From contig CM075937.1 in NCBI GenBank assembly GCA_038030265.1, positions 21,948,001-22,012,000 on the forward strand: a DNA stretch of 64,000 nt, in the 5' to 3' direction. A model generated the notes under the pieces. It worked only from the letters and a program-made list of their open reading frames with translations. It searched no databases and was not told the DNA's origin. Both the position numbers and the translations under genes were made by a program. The number at the start of each line of letters is the position of its first letter. The stretch's first letter is position 1. The stretch comes from Corythucha ciliata. Taxonomy: Eukaryota; Arthropoda; Insecta; Hemiptera; Tingidae. Positions 32,521-43,838 of this stretch are shown here, piece by piece.

Positions 32521-34300
32521 TTGAGAAAAAATAACTGATTCGTAAAGTATAGAAGCCATTTGACGGATGGAATTGAGAAAAAACGCAAATTCGTAGCTAA
32601 AAGAAAGAAAGAAATCGCGGCTAACATTGAGAAAAAGGCTAATTCGGGACCAAAATGGAGAAAAATGGCTAATTTGGGGAATAAAAACGCTACATTACGG
32701 GTAAAAATTAGCCCGCACCTAAAGTTATGAACAACGCTATATCACGACAAACTAGTGCGCGGACTATTTCGTGGGATAAAACGCCAATTCATGGGTGAAA
32801 TTGATGAATAGCTTTATTTCACTGGCAAAACTGAGAATAAGTATACTAATTCACGACTGAAATTAAGAAAAGTCGCTAATTCAAGGGCTAAAAAGGCGCT
32901 CTGAATCTCGGCTAAAATTGAAAAAAAAATTCGCTTACTCGTAGACAAAATCGCAAAAATGTGCTAATTCAAAGCTCAAAGTAAGAAAAAAAAAAACAAA
33001 AAAAAAACACTGCTGATTCACGCCTGAAATTGAAGAAATTCAAAGCCAATTCACGGCTCCTGAAGCCAAGTTTCGACTAAAATAGAGAAGAGAAAAGTCG
33101 CTATTCTCGGCTAAAATATTGTAAAACTTAAAAAGTCGAGAATTTTAGGAGTGAAAACGCGACAGGGCAGCTAAAATTGAGAAAAAACGCTAATTCGCGG
33201 ATAATATAAAGAACGGCATTTAGCGGCTTTTGAGGAAAAGCGTTATTTCACCGATGAAAAAATTTGAATTCAAGGCTACAATTTGGAAAAGTCTCTAATT
33301 CAGGGGATAAAAACACTACTTCGCATCTAATACTGAGAAAATATTAACTAACGCACTTATGAAATAAAGAAAAATCGCTTATGAAAACATAAAATGGAGA
33401 AAAATTAGTAATCCACCAATGAAATTGAGAAAATCAGCGCTCATTCGCAGCTATTAAATTGAGTAAAATGCCAATTCGCGGCTTCTTAAGGTAATTTTGC
33501 GTCTAAAAGGGAGAAAAAACGCAGAATTGCGGCTTAAAAAAGACAAAAATCGCTAAATCGCTTATCGGGAATATGCACTAATTCACTGCTTAATTGGAAA
33601 AAAACACTGGCTGGCAGCTAAAATTGAAAACATGCCAATTCATTGGCCAATTTTGCGACAGTAAAATGGAGGAAAATTTAAGAGAAGTTGCCCATCAATT
33701 CGCTAATTCATGGATGAAATTGCGAAAAAGCGTTAATTCACCGATGAAGTAGAAATAAGAAGTGCTATTTCGTGGCTAAAATTGGGAAAATGTCATTGTT
33801 CGTCGCCGGAATCGAGAAAACGACAATGTGTGGTTTCTGAGGCAACTTTGTGGCTGACATTTTTGAGAAAGCGATAATTTGATGCTAAAATTGGGAAATT
33901 GGGGGAAAAACCGCTGAATCCTCCTGGGAGAAACTGGTCTGTTTCGTGGAAAAATAAAAAGAGCTAATTGTGGTGAATTAAATTCTGAAGTGAAAAGGAT
34001 AATTATTGGGACCCTGTTGGGCAAGTATGGGGATAAAACATCAGAAAAACTCTGATATATTCGATGCTAAAATTGAGAAAACGCGCTAATTCACAGCTTA
34101 AATTTAAAACAAAAACAAAATGCTAAATCGCTGGCGCTGATATAATTGAGGAAAACGCTGATTCGTGGCTGAAACTGAGAGAAAGGGTGTTAATTCACGG
34201 CTAAATAAAAAAGTGTTCGTTCGTACAGCTGTTGGTAAAAGGCTGAATTCTCCTGGGTGGGAACACCGCTCATTCGACGTTAAAATTAAGAAAAAGCGCG
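32521..34300 (-). repeat. Degenerate 30-bp array, minus orientation
   Basis: Units read GCTAATTCGCGGCTAAAATTGAGAAAAA on the plus strand in pieces such as GCTAATTCGCGG and AAATTGAGAAAAACGC. They are the reverse complement of the 21.5-24.8 kb family. Spacing is about 28-32 bp and units are strongly diverged. Confidence 0.85.
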
Positions 34301-34303
34301 CGC

Positions 34304-34522
34304 TATAGCCCGTCAAGTTAAACGTGGACCTCGCCCTCCTGTGATCAGCCCCTCTAGCTATTTGTCCTTCCCCTCTCTATGAAACTTCGGTTTGACAATA
34401 ACACTTATCTTTGGTAAACAGTGAGACAAACAATTCGGTCCCGAAGCAGAGGGCAGGGAAGCTGCTACTAGTCGAATGAGAGAGCGCTGGCCGCGGGTTC
34501 ATGTTCTTCTTGACGGGCTATA
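34304..34522. mobile_element. 219-bp MITE at the junction of two array families
   Basis: TATAGCCCGTCAAG at the left and CTTGACGGGCTATA at the right are 14-bp perfect inverted repeats. The left flank is the reversed AATT-GCG array; the right flank is the GAGTGAGCCA array. Confidence 0.8.
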
Positions 34523-35240
34523 ATATGGTTTTGATGCAGTGAAACCCGCCAAATTGCGCTTTTTCGAGTGAGCCAGAAACATGTAATTAGTTTTTATTGA
34601 GTCAACGCCACGAAATCTTGTTCTTCCGTGGAACCAGACCCGCGCTATTAGTTTTGTGAATGAACCAGCTCGGTGAAATTTCATTTATGAAGAAGCTAGA
34701 ACCCTTTCTGCCCCCACGAAATTGTTTTTTTTTTTAAAATTTATTTATTTTTGCATGCCAATCCCCGAGAATAGTTTTTTAACGAGCAAACCATGCGAAA
34801 TTTCCTAGACCCGCCAGAGCCAGACCCGTGGTATAATGACTGACATTGTTCTTCAAAACGAGAGAAATTGGGTTACCGAATCCAAGAAACTTGAACTTCG
34901 AAAATGCCAAACCGCACGAAATTGCTTCACGAAGTCCCCTAAAATGTGGAATGACCTGTTTGAATAACCCCGTAAAAAATAATTTTTTGAGTGAGCCAAA
35001 CTCACAAAATTGTTTTTTCGATCAATCCCGCAAAATTGCGCCTGTCAGAGAGTGAAACGTGCGAAATCAATTTGTTTTCATGTTCAAAAGCTGCGAAATT
35101 GGGTTTTTTGAATGCCAAGTCGACGGAACTTAGCTTATTGACGGATTCCTTTAAAATTGGCTTTTTGGGCGAGCGAAATTGGGTATTGTTGAGATCTAAA
35201 TCCACAAAATTTGGGCGTTAACGAGTCAAACCCACATACA
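34523..35240 (+). repeat. Degenerate 30-bp array (GAGTGAGCCAAACC type)
   Basis: Units of about 30 bp contain CGAAATTG followed by TTTTTT and GAGTGAGCCA, for example at 34545-34690 and 34985-35100. Same family as 14.3-15.5 kb. Confidence 0.75.
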
Positions 35241-36431
35241 TCCTCATAGATTAGCATAGGAAAAGTGAATTAAGCTGAAAAAAATAGTTTTGGTGGCTCT
35301 TGATCTTCTTGTAGGCACTCAAAACGGGCCTAATTGCCTCATTTTTTGGTATAACAATGGATTTTTATCAAAAAATTGCAAAGGACAGGAGTAAAATAAG
35401 CATGAAGTTTTAAACTAAGTTACTTCATACAGTTTTAGAGGAACTTGCCGGGCGCTAGGAGCACCATGGCTAATGTAGTCTAGCTTTGAACAGTCGTCAA
35501 AAACTGACATTTTTAAAAATATTCTGATATTTTCCCAGTTTACTCAAAGAATCTTTCGCTATCATTAGACAAAATGTCTTTACTCACACAAAAAAAAAGA
35601 GTGCTCTTTTCAGTGGTGTCGTTGGATTTAACCTAGGACGCTTACTTCCCATGTTACAGATGTTTTCATTGCGAAAACCCGTGATGTGCTAAAAAAAAAA
35701 ACAAATTGATTATCTGAACTAGGAATGGAAGTCTGACCTTAGGTCATAGGAAATTTTTTGTTGCATTTTGGGTGTACAATCATCCCTCTCATTTTGTTCA
35801 ACCAAGTACCAATCACCGTGTATTTGAGAGCTACGGGTCTTGAAAAATTACCCTACCAATAAAATCTCGCTTTTTGGCGAGATTAGGCATTTTGTTGATT
35901 GCCAGTATTTCCTGAACTAACAGACCCACAATGCTCGGGCTTTGGCTTAAATTGTATCAAATTTGGTTGGCTTTAACAATGTATGCTGTGGTCATGCTCG
36001 AAAAACTCTTTCTTCTGGTATTTTTGTTTAAGAAACCAGAAAAAGTGATGACATTTCTTAGGTTTTAGAGTGCCATGAGTTAAGCACAAGGTTTTGAGGG
36101 TTGCAAACTTGAGTAATAACTGCTCTCATTGGTCCTAACAACACACAACAACAAAATCAATCACATGCATGTTTGCGATTTACCCCGATTTTTGTGTCTA
36201 TATTGACTGGTCTAAATCAAGAGACGTGTGGAAGAGAAAACACTTATCAAGACCCGAGTGATACCGACCGGAGGGACCAAATATGGCGGTTATCGCGTGT
36301 TTCCATACTCGGGTTATATAGTAGCCTTAACTTCGGATGGGGTCCTCGAAAACGAAATAATGGAGTCATGATTATTTTATCTCAAAAGAGAAACAAAATG
36401 TGGGAGGTGTAGCGGAGTTGAACGACAAATT
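35241..36431. other. Stretch without recognised gene; partial MITE end
   Basis: No coding pattern. At 36272-36331 the text GAGGGACCAAATATGGCG ... TAGCCTTAAC matches one terminal repeat of the 250-bp MITE at 15927-16176; the partner end is not seen. Confidence 0.5.
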
Positions 36432-36551
36432 CAATAAGAAACGAAGGGGTTGTCTCTCCGCGAAGTCATTTATTTTTTCGCTCAGCGACCGAAACCGGTA
36501 CTGTAAAAAATAAATGACTTCGCGGAGAGACAACCCCTTCGTTTCTTATTG
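36432..36551. repeat. Perfect 47-bp inverted repeat with 26-bp loop
   Basis: CAATAAGAAACGAAGGGG ... begins both arms (47 of 47 bases match), around the spacer CGCTCAGCGACCG ... The transcript would form a long uninterrupted hairpin. It may be a young MITE, a hairpin-RNA source or a replication or assembly snap-back. Confidence 0.95.
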
Positions 36552-36649
36552 CATTTGAAATAATGGAGTGTTCGAGATTGATAAGGTATGAAAGTATAGC
36601 AATAATTATGGAGTAGTAAGCACGACCTTTCCTACGGAAACATATTCAA

Positions 36650-37210
36650 GTAAAAATCACTAACTCACTTTTAAAATGGAGAAAAACAAATAATTCGTGT
36701 CTGAAATTGAGAAAACGCGTTCTTTGTTTGGCAAAATTGAGAAAGAGGGTAATTCGCGGCCAAAATTGAGGTAAAGCACTACAATTCGCAGTTGAAAATG
36801 AGAAGTAGCTAAATCCGTGGCTGAATTTTGAGAAAAAGCGGGAATAAAATTGCAAAAAAGCGCTGGTTCGCGGATGAAATTGAGATAAAGTTCTCTTCGG
36901 TAGCTAAAGTTGAGAAAAACCATAATTCCCAGCTTAAATTGAGATGAAGCGCTGCGATTTGCACGGCTATAAAAGTTCAGAAAAAGTGCTAATTGACAGG
37001 TGAAGTTGAGAAAACTTCAATTCGCCAATTCTTGAGGCAACTTTGCGGATAAAACGCTACTGCGTGGGTAAAAATTAGAGTAAAATATTAGTTGAGAATT
37101 TGAGATAATTGATAAAAACACTAATTCGCACATAGAATTGAGAAAATGCTCCAATTCGATGTTAATGAATTCATGAAATATCCGCTAGTATGAGATCATC
37201 AATATGCTAA
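36650..37210 (-). repeat. Degenerate 30-bp array, minus orientation
   Basis: Units such as AATTCGCGGCCAAAATTGAG, one every 28-33 bp. Confidence 0.75.
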
Positions 37211-39506
37211 TTGTGCTAAAATGTTAGCTTTTTGGCTAGAAAATCAAAATGGTGAAGGGGGGGTGGGCTTTAACACTAACTTTTAGGCTTTTAAAATGAA
37301 AAATACATGGTTTTTCGGAAGAAATTTAAAATAAAGGACATGAAAGTATAGAAAAAAAATGCTATGATGCTATCACGAAAGAAAGGAGTTATTACAGAAG
37401 ATCGAACATTTTCCTTGATCTTATGAGTGGAAACGATGCGCGAAAAAACGCTAATGAAATGCGTGAGGCATACATTTTTAAGAAGTGTTCATTCCGATAC
37501 TGTGGGGGGAGGGGGAATATGGCGCGCCATGGTACACTCGTGTGGGCTTGAATTCAAATTAATTCCACTCTTCGCCCACTCCATTTTTTTGCACACAGAC
37601 ACACAGTCACAATCTGTCATTTGTACGCAGATAACAAGGTTCTGTTGCAATAATCCACGCTTGGTCTAGTGTAAGCATTTCATGTGTAAAATTTGTTTTT
37701 ACGCCCAACTGGGCATTCTTTTTTTGTGTGGTGTGGTCATTGGATTTGAGCAGACCCAGGGTGGCGAGGGGTCAATCATTTGGAAATCCACAAAGAACAA
37801 TTAAACGGAATGAAAAAGAGGATTTACGAGCTGGCGAGGGGGTGTGATGAGGGGGGGGGGCTAGAATATGGAGCCGGTGGTGGTTAAATCGATCATCCCT
37901 CCCCACCCTCACCTCTCATCGTACCACACCCCTCCAATTCAGTCATCTCTAAATTTATCATTCAGAGAAAAAGGAAAAGCCGATTGCTAACAGTTTGAGA
38001 AGAAATTTTACGATTAATTATCTGTTCTATTAATCACTTTTGATGGAAGAGGATAATGAGAGAGCATGCAGCAGTGGTCCGGGTGAGGAAGTGCTCTAAT
38101 TGAAAAGCAAACAATGGGCGTTTTTCCCTCTAGGGGGTCCGTCACTATCAATTTTTTTCCGTTATTTTCCTTTTAGATTATCTCACCAGCTAAGCAGTTG
38201 AAGAGAACCTTGAAAAATGACATCGCGGCCAAGCGTAACCGAGTAGAGTGGGGTTGAAGAGAACCATTTTGGACAAAAATGAATTAATTTATTAAGAGAT
38301 GATAAAATTAAAATTATAGAATATTCCCTTTTGACTTTCTTCTTTATTAAAACGTTTCATTAACTTCAATATGGCTGTGTGAGGGGGAAACCGATAGTGA
38401 ATGGTACAAATAATAATGTATGCCAAATATAACAAAAGCAGCACCGTAAAAATGGATTTTTCGAAATAAATATTCATCGAAACCGTAATAACTGATCTTC
38501 CTTCACGGCTGGAATGATCCATTAACTAAGATTTAACGTTAAAATGACACGTACAAATCGTGCGGATAGGAAAAAGCATTATAGAAGGAACGGTTTCAAT
38601 TCGATCGTAATTGAATCTTTGTAACCGATGCCTATTGGAACAGAAGAGGCTTGGATTGAGAAAGAGAGAAATTGATCGGTGCGACTGTTTGCTATGGCAG
38701 GCATGAAATTCAAACGCAGGGCGAATTTTTCACGCTGTTTTACCCCTCAAACCCTCACACCACGTGGGTAGCACAATGCTAACAGTTGAAACGTGACCGT
38801 ACAAGTCTTCTTCCCCCCTTTTTTTTTCCTGTCAACGCAACGCACTTCGGTCATTCTATACCTTCAGCTATTTCTACCTTCCCTCATTTGCAAAAGAGTT
38901 AATATATATATATATGAAATGTATACATTTCAATTGATTAATACTTTTTGTTCAGCTATAATTACTTTCAATTTTTTGCATTTTAAGCGGTTACTTTCCA
39001 CAGTGCCTGAATGTTCTCTCTTTCACAGAGCACATTTCACTTTTCATCAATAACTCGAGTTTCATGGGCTTCTCTGAACAGAATTTGATGACTCTTAAAC
39101 CAATGTTTTGCGATTCCTGTGAACCGATGGAATCAATAGCATTTTTATGTGGGCAGTTTATTAGAGTAAAATGTGTAAAGCTTTCCCAGAATAATACGTG
39201 ATCCTCGGTCAGAACGGAGTTCCCACTCAGATGCTCCAAAAATATGCCACAATTTTATTTTGGGCCTCAGCATAATCCAGCCAGTACGTCTCCTCTTCAA
39301 GTAATAGCAAGCTCATCAGATATGAGCTAGGATATGATCCTATGACTCTCGCTGGGGAGAACGTGGCTCACCGAAGACAAGGAGAAAAACTTGAGGATAA
39401 AACGGAGAGTGATGATTTATTATGGCTAGGACAGTGGTATTTTTTTCTTCTGGACGATGATTTACGAGCTCCGCATTCGCTTAAGCTAGGACCCATTGGG
39501 TGGTAG
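37211..39506. other. Stretch without recognised gene
   Basis: AT-rich with G runs near 37853 and a (TA)n at about 38902. No supported coding frame or element end. Confidence 0.45.
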
Positions 39507-39600
39507 AAGACCTGAGGCCAATGGTGGATCCAAGGGAGGGGCCACAGGGGCCATGGCCCCTCCCTTGGAGTCGCGAGGTCACTTTCGCATAAACATCATC
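39507..39600. repeat. GTGGATCCAAGGGAGGGGCC hairpin motif
   Basis: CCAAGGGAGGGGCCA and TGGCCCCTCCCTTGG form a 15-bp perfect inverted repeat, next to TGGTGGATCC. A related copy lies at 16262-16312. It looks like the end of a dispersed element whose body I cannot bound. Confidence 0.6.
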
Positions 39601-40149
39601 AAGACCAACACCCAAAATCTACAATGAGGGATTACCGTTCCTTCTCAAATTTTAGGGTCAAATATTCTGGTCTGAGGCAGACGTGATTTATAAGTGCCCC
39701 GAACATCAGTTTAACAGACAGTTTACAGCTCCATAGACGGTCCAGAAATGAACGTTTCATGTCATGGTCGTTGGTATCAGCCGATTTTAGTGATATTGTT
39801 AGTGAGATCGCTTGAACTATGAGGGCTATTAAGTAGACTCCAGGGTCTCTATGTACGAGCGGACGGTAACAAAAACAACCGAAAGTGTGGTTGTCACGGA
39901 ATCTTGAACAGTATCCTTGGATCCCTCCAGCGGCATTTTTTCGAGACCGTTCCCACCTAGGCCTCTGAGCTGTCCACTGAGAGGTCCTTGTGCATCGAGA
40001 TTCTTGCTTGAACTTCGGAGCTGCCCATGAGAAAGTTCGGGTGCAGGTGTTTAAAAAAAAATAAAAAAATAAAAGCCTAATAAATCTTGAGTAAAAAATC
40101 CTGAGGTGGGCCAAAAAGGAAGGAACAAAAAAAAATTTTAAAAAATTAT
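39601..40149. other. Stretch without recognised gene
   Basis: A minus-strand frame of 221 codons spans 39632-40297, but it runs through the SINE promoter head and low-complexity A/T and shows no motif. I do not regard it as a gene. Confidence 0.4.
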
Positions 40150-40240
40150 TTCGGATTCGAACCCAGGCACTCCGCATTCCGCAATGGTGAAATAGTGACA
40201 TACCACTTAACCTAATGCAACTGATTTGAAAATTAACGTA
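40150..40240 (-). mobile_element. tRNA-derived SINE head, second family
   Basis: On the minus strand an A box (TAGGTTAAGTGG) is followed by a B box (GGGTTCGAATCC) at tRNA-like distance. The sequence does not fold as an intact tRNA. A T/A-rich body follows downstream toward 40050. Confidence 0.6.
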
Positions 40241-40439
40241 ATCTGAAAAAAGTTTTGTTCCGACAGCAGCCTGTCGGGAAAAGTGCATTTCATTCATGCG
40301 ACAATCGAGTCAAACCTCATAAGTTAGAACGATATCAATCAACTATGAATGGCATTTAGGCCGTGGTATATAATGTGAAAATTATAAAATCGCGTTTCTT
40401 TTTACCGCTGGCCCCTTTTTTTGGCACCAACTGAGGGGG

Positions 40440-41280
40440 ATCAAAATGATGAAAATTAAAAATGAAACAGAGTCGGTTTGGTTGCGAATGGCCAAACTGA
40501 CTTTTGCGCCATAAAAATTGCCAAACTGGAAATTCCCACTCTAAAAATAGCCAAACGGACTTCAAGCACCCTCAAAATGGCTCAGCCGATGCTTCTTGCA
40601 GCCCTAAAAATTGTTAAATCAACCATTCGCTCGTCAAAAATGGCCAATACTGACCATTCGCTGCCCCTCTGGATTGACAAACCATATTTGTATCCCAAAA
40701 ACGACTAAACTGACTATTCACACCATAAAAATACCTAAACAGATAATCCCTGATCTGAAAAGTGCAAAATCGACCATTCGCGTTCAAAGTACGGCTAAAC
40801 TGACCATTCGTGCCTTTCGCTTTGGTGCGAATATTTACGCCTTGAAAAATGACAAAACTGACGACTCGCGCCTTGAAAATGGTTAAACTGGCTGGTGATT
40901 CACGCTTTAAAAAAGGCGAAACTGTCTTTACTATTCCCGAATTTTTACCGTAAAAATTCTGATCAGGTGTTTCCTGCCCTGAAAATTGCCAAAACTACGA
41001 CCATTTGTGCATAGAAAATGGCTAAACATACAATGCTTGCTGTAAAAATGGCCAAACTGGCAAGTCCGGCTTTAAAAACTGACGATACATGCCTTGAAAA
41101 TTTCGTCCTGGCCAATATTCACTCCTTATATAAATTATCTGACAATTTGCACCATATAAATGGCAAACTGACCGTTAGCGTCCTCGAGATGGTTAAATTA
41201 ACGATTTGGGACTTGATAATGGCTAAACTGAGTTCGGTACCTACTCTAGACTAAAAACACGGCTTTTTGAGGCCTAAAAG
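40440..41280 (+). repeat. Degenerate 30-bp array (CCATTCGCGCC type)
   Basis: Units of 29-33 bp read CCAAACTGACCATTCGC ... CTAAAAATGG, clear at 40490-40870. Short open frames of this segment reflect the repeat. Confidence 0.8.
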
Positions 41281-41319
41281 TATCACATTGACTATTCTCC
41301 CGACCCGACTCAATGTGAC

Positions 41320-41505
41320 GTAGGGCGTCACCGCGGCGCAATTGGCAGCGCATTGGACTAGCATTCCAGAGATTACATGTTCAAATCCCGTCGGGGAGCC
41401 CATTTTGTTTCAAAGCTCGAATTGTGTTAGGCTTCGCCTTCCCGAGTCGTCCGGGTAAAATCAGTGTTACTTCTTTAATTAAAATACCGATGACAAAATC
41501 CCTCG
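41320..41505 (+). mobile_element. Diverged tRNA-derived SINE copy (same family as at 8.3-9.0 kb)
   Basis: The head at 41327-41397 keeps GGCGCAATTGGCAGCG and TCAAATCCCGTCGGGGAG, but the anticodon loop is CTAGCAT. The body retains TTAGGCTTCGCCTTCC, TCGTCCGGGTAAAATCAGT and a short AT-rich tail. Confidence 0.85.
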
Positions 41506-41667
41506 TATCTAGCTCAAATATTTGTGGCTAAAACTGCGAGGAGAGAGAAAAAAAAAAAAAAGTCTAAAAATCGCAGACCCGCCAAGTATTGACCCATTTT
41601 ATACCTAAAATTTAGAATAAAACGCTATGAAGGGGGGTTTCCTCGACCCCTTCCCAGTCAACCCTCG

Positions 41668-42110
41668 CCTAAACTTCGCACATAACAAATTGGCTCCATT
41701 TCAGCATCAATATTCGATTTAAAAGTCTAATTTTAATCTTCAAGAAGTTCTACAGTGACGTTAGATCTTGCTTTTCCAAATTTCATATCTGAAATTACCT
41801 TAAAACACATTCGAATTCTAGGGCCGTATTCAGAAACCAACCTTAAACTTTACGTCTCCTTTAAGCGCTTCAAAACAGATGACACATTTTAATAAACCAT
41901 CATATTTTTCAACTCCTTTAGTAAAGGCTTCGTAAAGGTGGGTTTCTGAATACGGCCCTTAAAGGCTTTGGGGTTATTTTAGGGAAAACATTTGAAAAAG
42001 CAAGATCTAACGTCACTGTAGAACTTCCGGTAGATTAAAATTAGACTTTGAAATCAAATATTGGTGCAGAAATGAAGCCAAAATTTATGTGCGAAGTTTA
42101 GGTGAGGGGG
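41668..42110. mobile_element. Foldback element with a nested MITE
   Basis: The arms (about 41668-41780 and 41995-42110) match in inverse order through CCTAAACTTCGCACATAA and TCTACAGTGACGTTAGATCT. The centre is occupied by another element at 41821-41958. Confidence 0.8.
41821..41958. mobile_element. 138-bp MITE with GGGCCGTATTCAGAAACC ends
   Basis: The left end GGGCCGTATTCAGAAACC is mirrored by GGTTTCTGAATACGGCCC, a perfect 18-bp inverted repeat. A related element with GCCCGTATTTATGAACG ends lies at 62968-63103. Confidence 0.9.
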
Positions 42111-42281
42111 GAACCCCGCCTTAATGGGCTATTCTTGGACTAAGTCCGCGTCTAGAATTGAGGTGTACCGAGTTGATTATTTTGGTCATTAATTAAATAA
42201 TCATGATATTAAGGAGCACAGATTACGCGTTTATTCGTTTTTTGTTTTTACACGGCACTTCTCAATCAACGATATACAGGA

Positions 42282-42900
42282 TACAGGGTGTACAAAAAGC
42301 GACTGGACAGAGAAAAACCAGTGAAGGGGCAACTCATTTCTGATCGAAATGACTATTTGCACTTTTACGAATTTCCGCTTTGTTTCCGAGATATCCGTCA
42401 TTTCCTGATTTTTTCAGAAACAGCTTGTTGCACACGCAGTAATTGTTGCAATGGCAAAAATGATGAGCCCATTGGAAAGAGCACAAAATTTTCTATTTAA
42501 AGAGCCTTCTTTAATCCAGATCAGACGACATCTACTACGTTTTAAATCAGCTTATTGGCGAAAAAACGTAATTTTCTGACTACATCACCATATCACCAAT
42601 ACTTCCGGAATTAAGTTTCCTCGCTAATAAGCTGATTCGAAACGTAGTAGATATCGTCTGATCTGGATAAAAATAGGCTCTTTAAATAGAACATTTTGTG
42701 CTCTTTCCAATGGGCTCATCATTTTTGCCATTGCAACAATTATTGTGCGTGCAGCTAGCTGTTTCTGAAAAAATCAGAAAATGGCGGATATCTCGGAAAC
42801 AAAGCGGAATTTCGGAAAAGTGCAAATAGTCATTTCGATCAGAAATGAGTTGCCCCTTCACTGGTTTTCATCTGACCAGTCGCTTTTCGTACACCCTGTA
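42282..42900. mobile_element. 619-bp foldback element with TACAGGGTGTAC ends
   Basis: The left arm starts TACAGGGTGTACAAAAAGCG and the right arm ends CGCTTTTCGTACACCCTGTA. The two arms are near-identical for about 270 bp around a short centre near 42590. It is inserted in the gypsy LTR. Confidence 0.9.
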
Positions 42901-43102
42901 TAAAAGAACTGGATTGCTCATCACTGCTGATAAAGACCAGCTGATAATAGCCATCAAATAAGCTCCCATAGTGGATGAGAGGGGTGGAGTTTCAAAATAA
43001 GTGCCATGTTGCCATAACTACACAAGGAGAGGGACAGGGTGATTGTTTACCAGGGGACGACCTGCCCCCTCCGCGCCCCACCACAACTCTGTGAGCAATC
43101 TT

Positions 43103-43237
43103 GGGGGCTTATTCTTCAACTCCGAAGCAATAGCTTTTTCGAAGTCATATGTTTATTTCATTAATTTTCTTCAAACAAATGAATGAAATAAACACAAGGC
43201 TGGCGAAAAAAATATTGCTTGTTGAGAATAGGCCCCC
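43103..43237. mobile_element. 135-bp MITE, GGGGGCCTATTC family, copy 1
   Basis: GGGGGCTTATTC at the left and GAATAGGCCCCC at the right. The interior has the inverted pair GTTTATTTCATT / AATGAAATAAAC. A second, inverted copy is at 43682-43820. Confidence 0.85.
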
Positions 43238-43328
43238 AGGTTTATATATCGTTGCTCTCAACACGATGTGTCGGTACAATCACTTCTGTGTGTAACCTCC
43301 CTCGACTTTCCCGCTTACTACTGTTACA

Positions 43329-43339
43329 TCTTTTCCTTT
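43329..43339 (-). promoter_or_regulatory. Polypurine tract of the gypsy element
   Basis: On the minus strand AAAGGAAAAGA abuts the 3' LTR. Confidence 0.6.
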
Positions 43340-43388
43340 CAATGTATTTTAGAAGTTATACAATATTAATTTTTAAAACTTCCATTTG

Positions 43389-43426
<38 letters not shown>

Positions 43427-43568
43427 AGCCCTTACAATTTATTTATTCATGAATTAACAAAGACATATGTTTTTTAAATACTAACAATCAAGCATATTAA
43501 CAGCATATAGATGAACATATTAACATTAGAAAGGTAATGGGGAATTCTCGTACGACAAAATTATTATT
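43389..43568 (-). mobile_element. 3' end of a non-LTR retrotransposon with (TAA)n tail
   Basis: On the minus strand, text starting AATAATAATTTTGTCGTACG and including AGAATTCCCCATTACC ends in about 12 TAA-type triplets (plus-strand TTA run at about 43390-43425). A related fragment lies at 45796-45950. No coding sequence remains. Confidence 0.7.
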
Positions 43569-43681
43569 TGGGGGGGGGGGAGCAGGGAGGTGGGCATGCA
43601 TTTACGCACAGAGTGCAGGACTCCTGCCAAATGGCAGACTACCGGCAAACCCCCCCCCCCCTTTTTAGGGCATCGACTACT

Positions 43682-43820
43682 GGGGGCCTATTCTCTAACA
43701 ACAAGCAATATTTTTTTCGCCTGTCATGTGTCTATTTCATTCATTTGTTTGAACAAAATTAATGAAATAAACATATGACTTCGGAAAAGCTATTGCTTTG
43801 GAGTTAGAGAATAGGCCCCC
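43682..43820. mobile_element. 139-bp MITE, GGGGGCCTATTC family, copy 2
   Basis: Ends GGGGGCCTATTCTCTAAC and GTTAGAGAATAGGCCCCC form an 18-bp perfect inverted repeat. The interior is that of copy 1 in inverse orientation. Confidence 0.9.
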
Positions 43821-43838
43821 TGAGGTCATTAGCCCTCC

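Larger units (their letters stand above)
42164..43328 (-). repeat. 3' LTR of the gypsy element, split by insertions
   Basis: LTR sequence occupies about 42164-42267 and 43254-43328, matching the right LTR on both sides. The intervening DNA begins CAACGATATA and ends TATATATCGTTG, with TCTCAA on both sides, as if an outer element with short inverted ends carried the other insertions. Confidence 0.85.

Noticed and set aside
39632..40297. 221-codon minus-strand frame
   Set aside because: It runs through a SINE promoter head and A/T tracts. The later part has some protein-like pattern but no recognised domain, start context or splice support.
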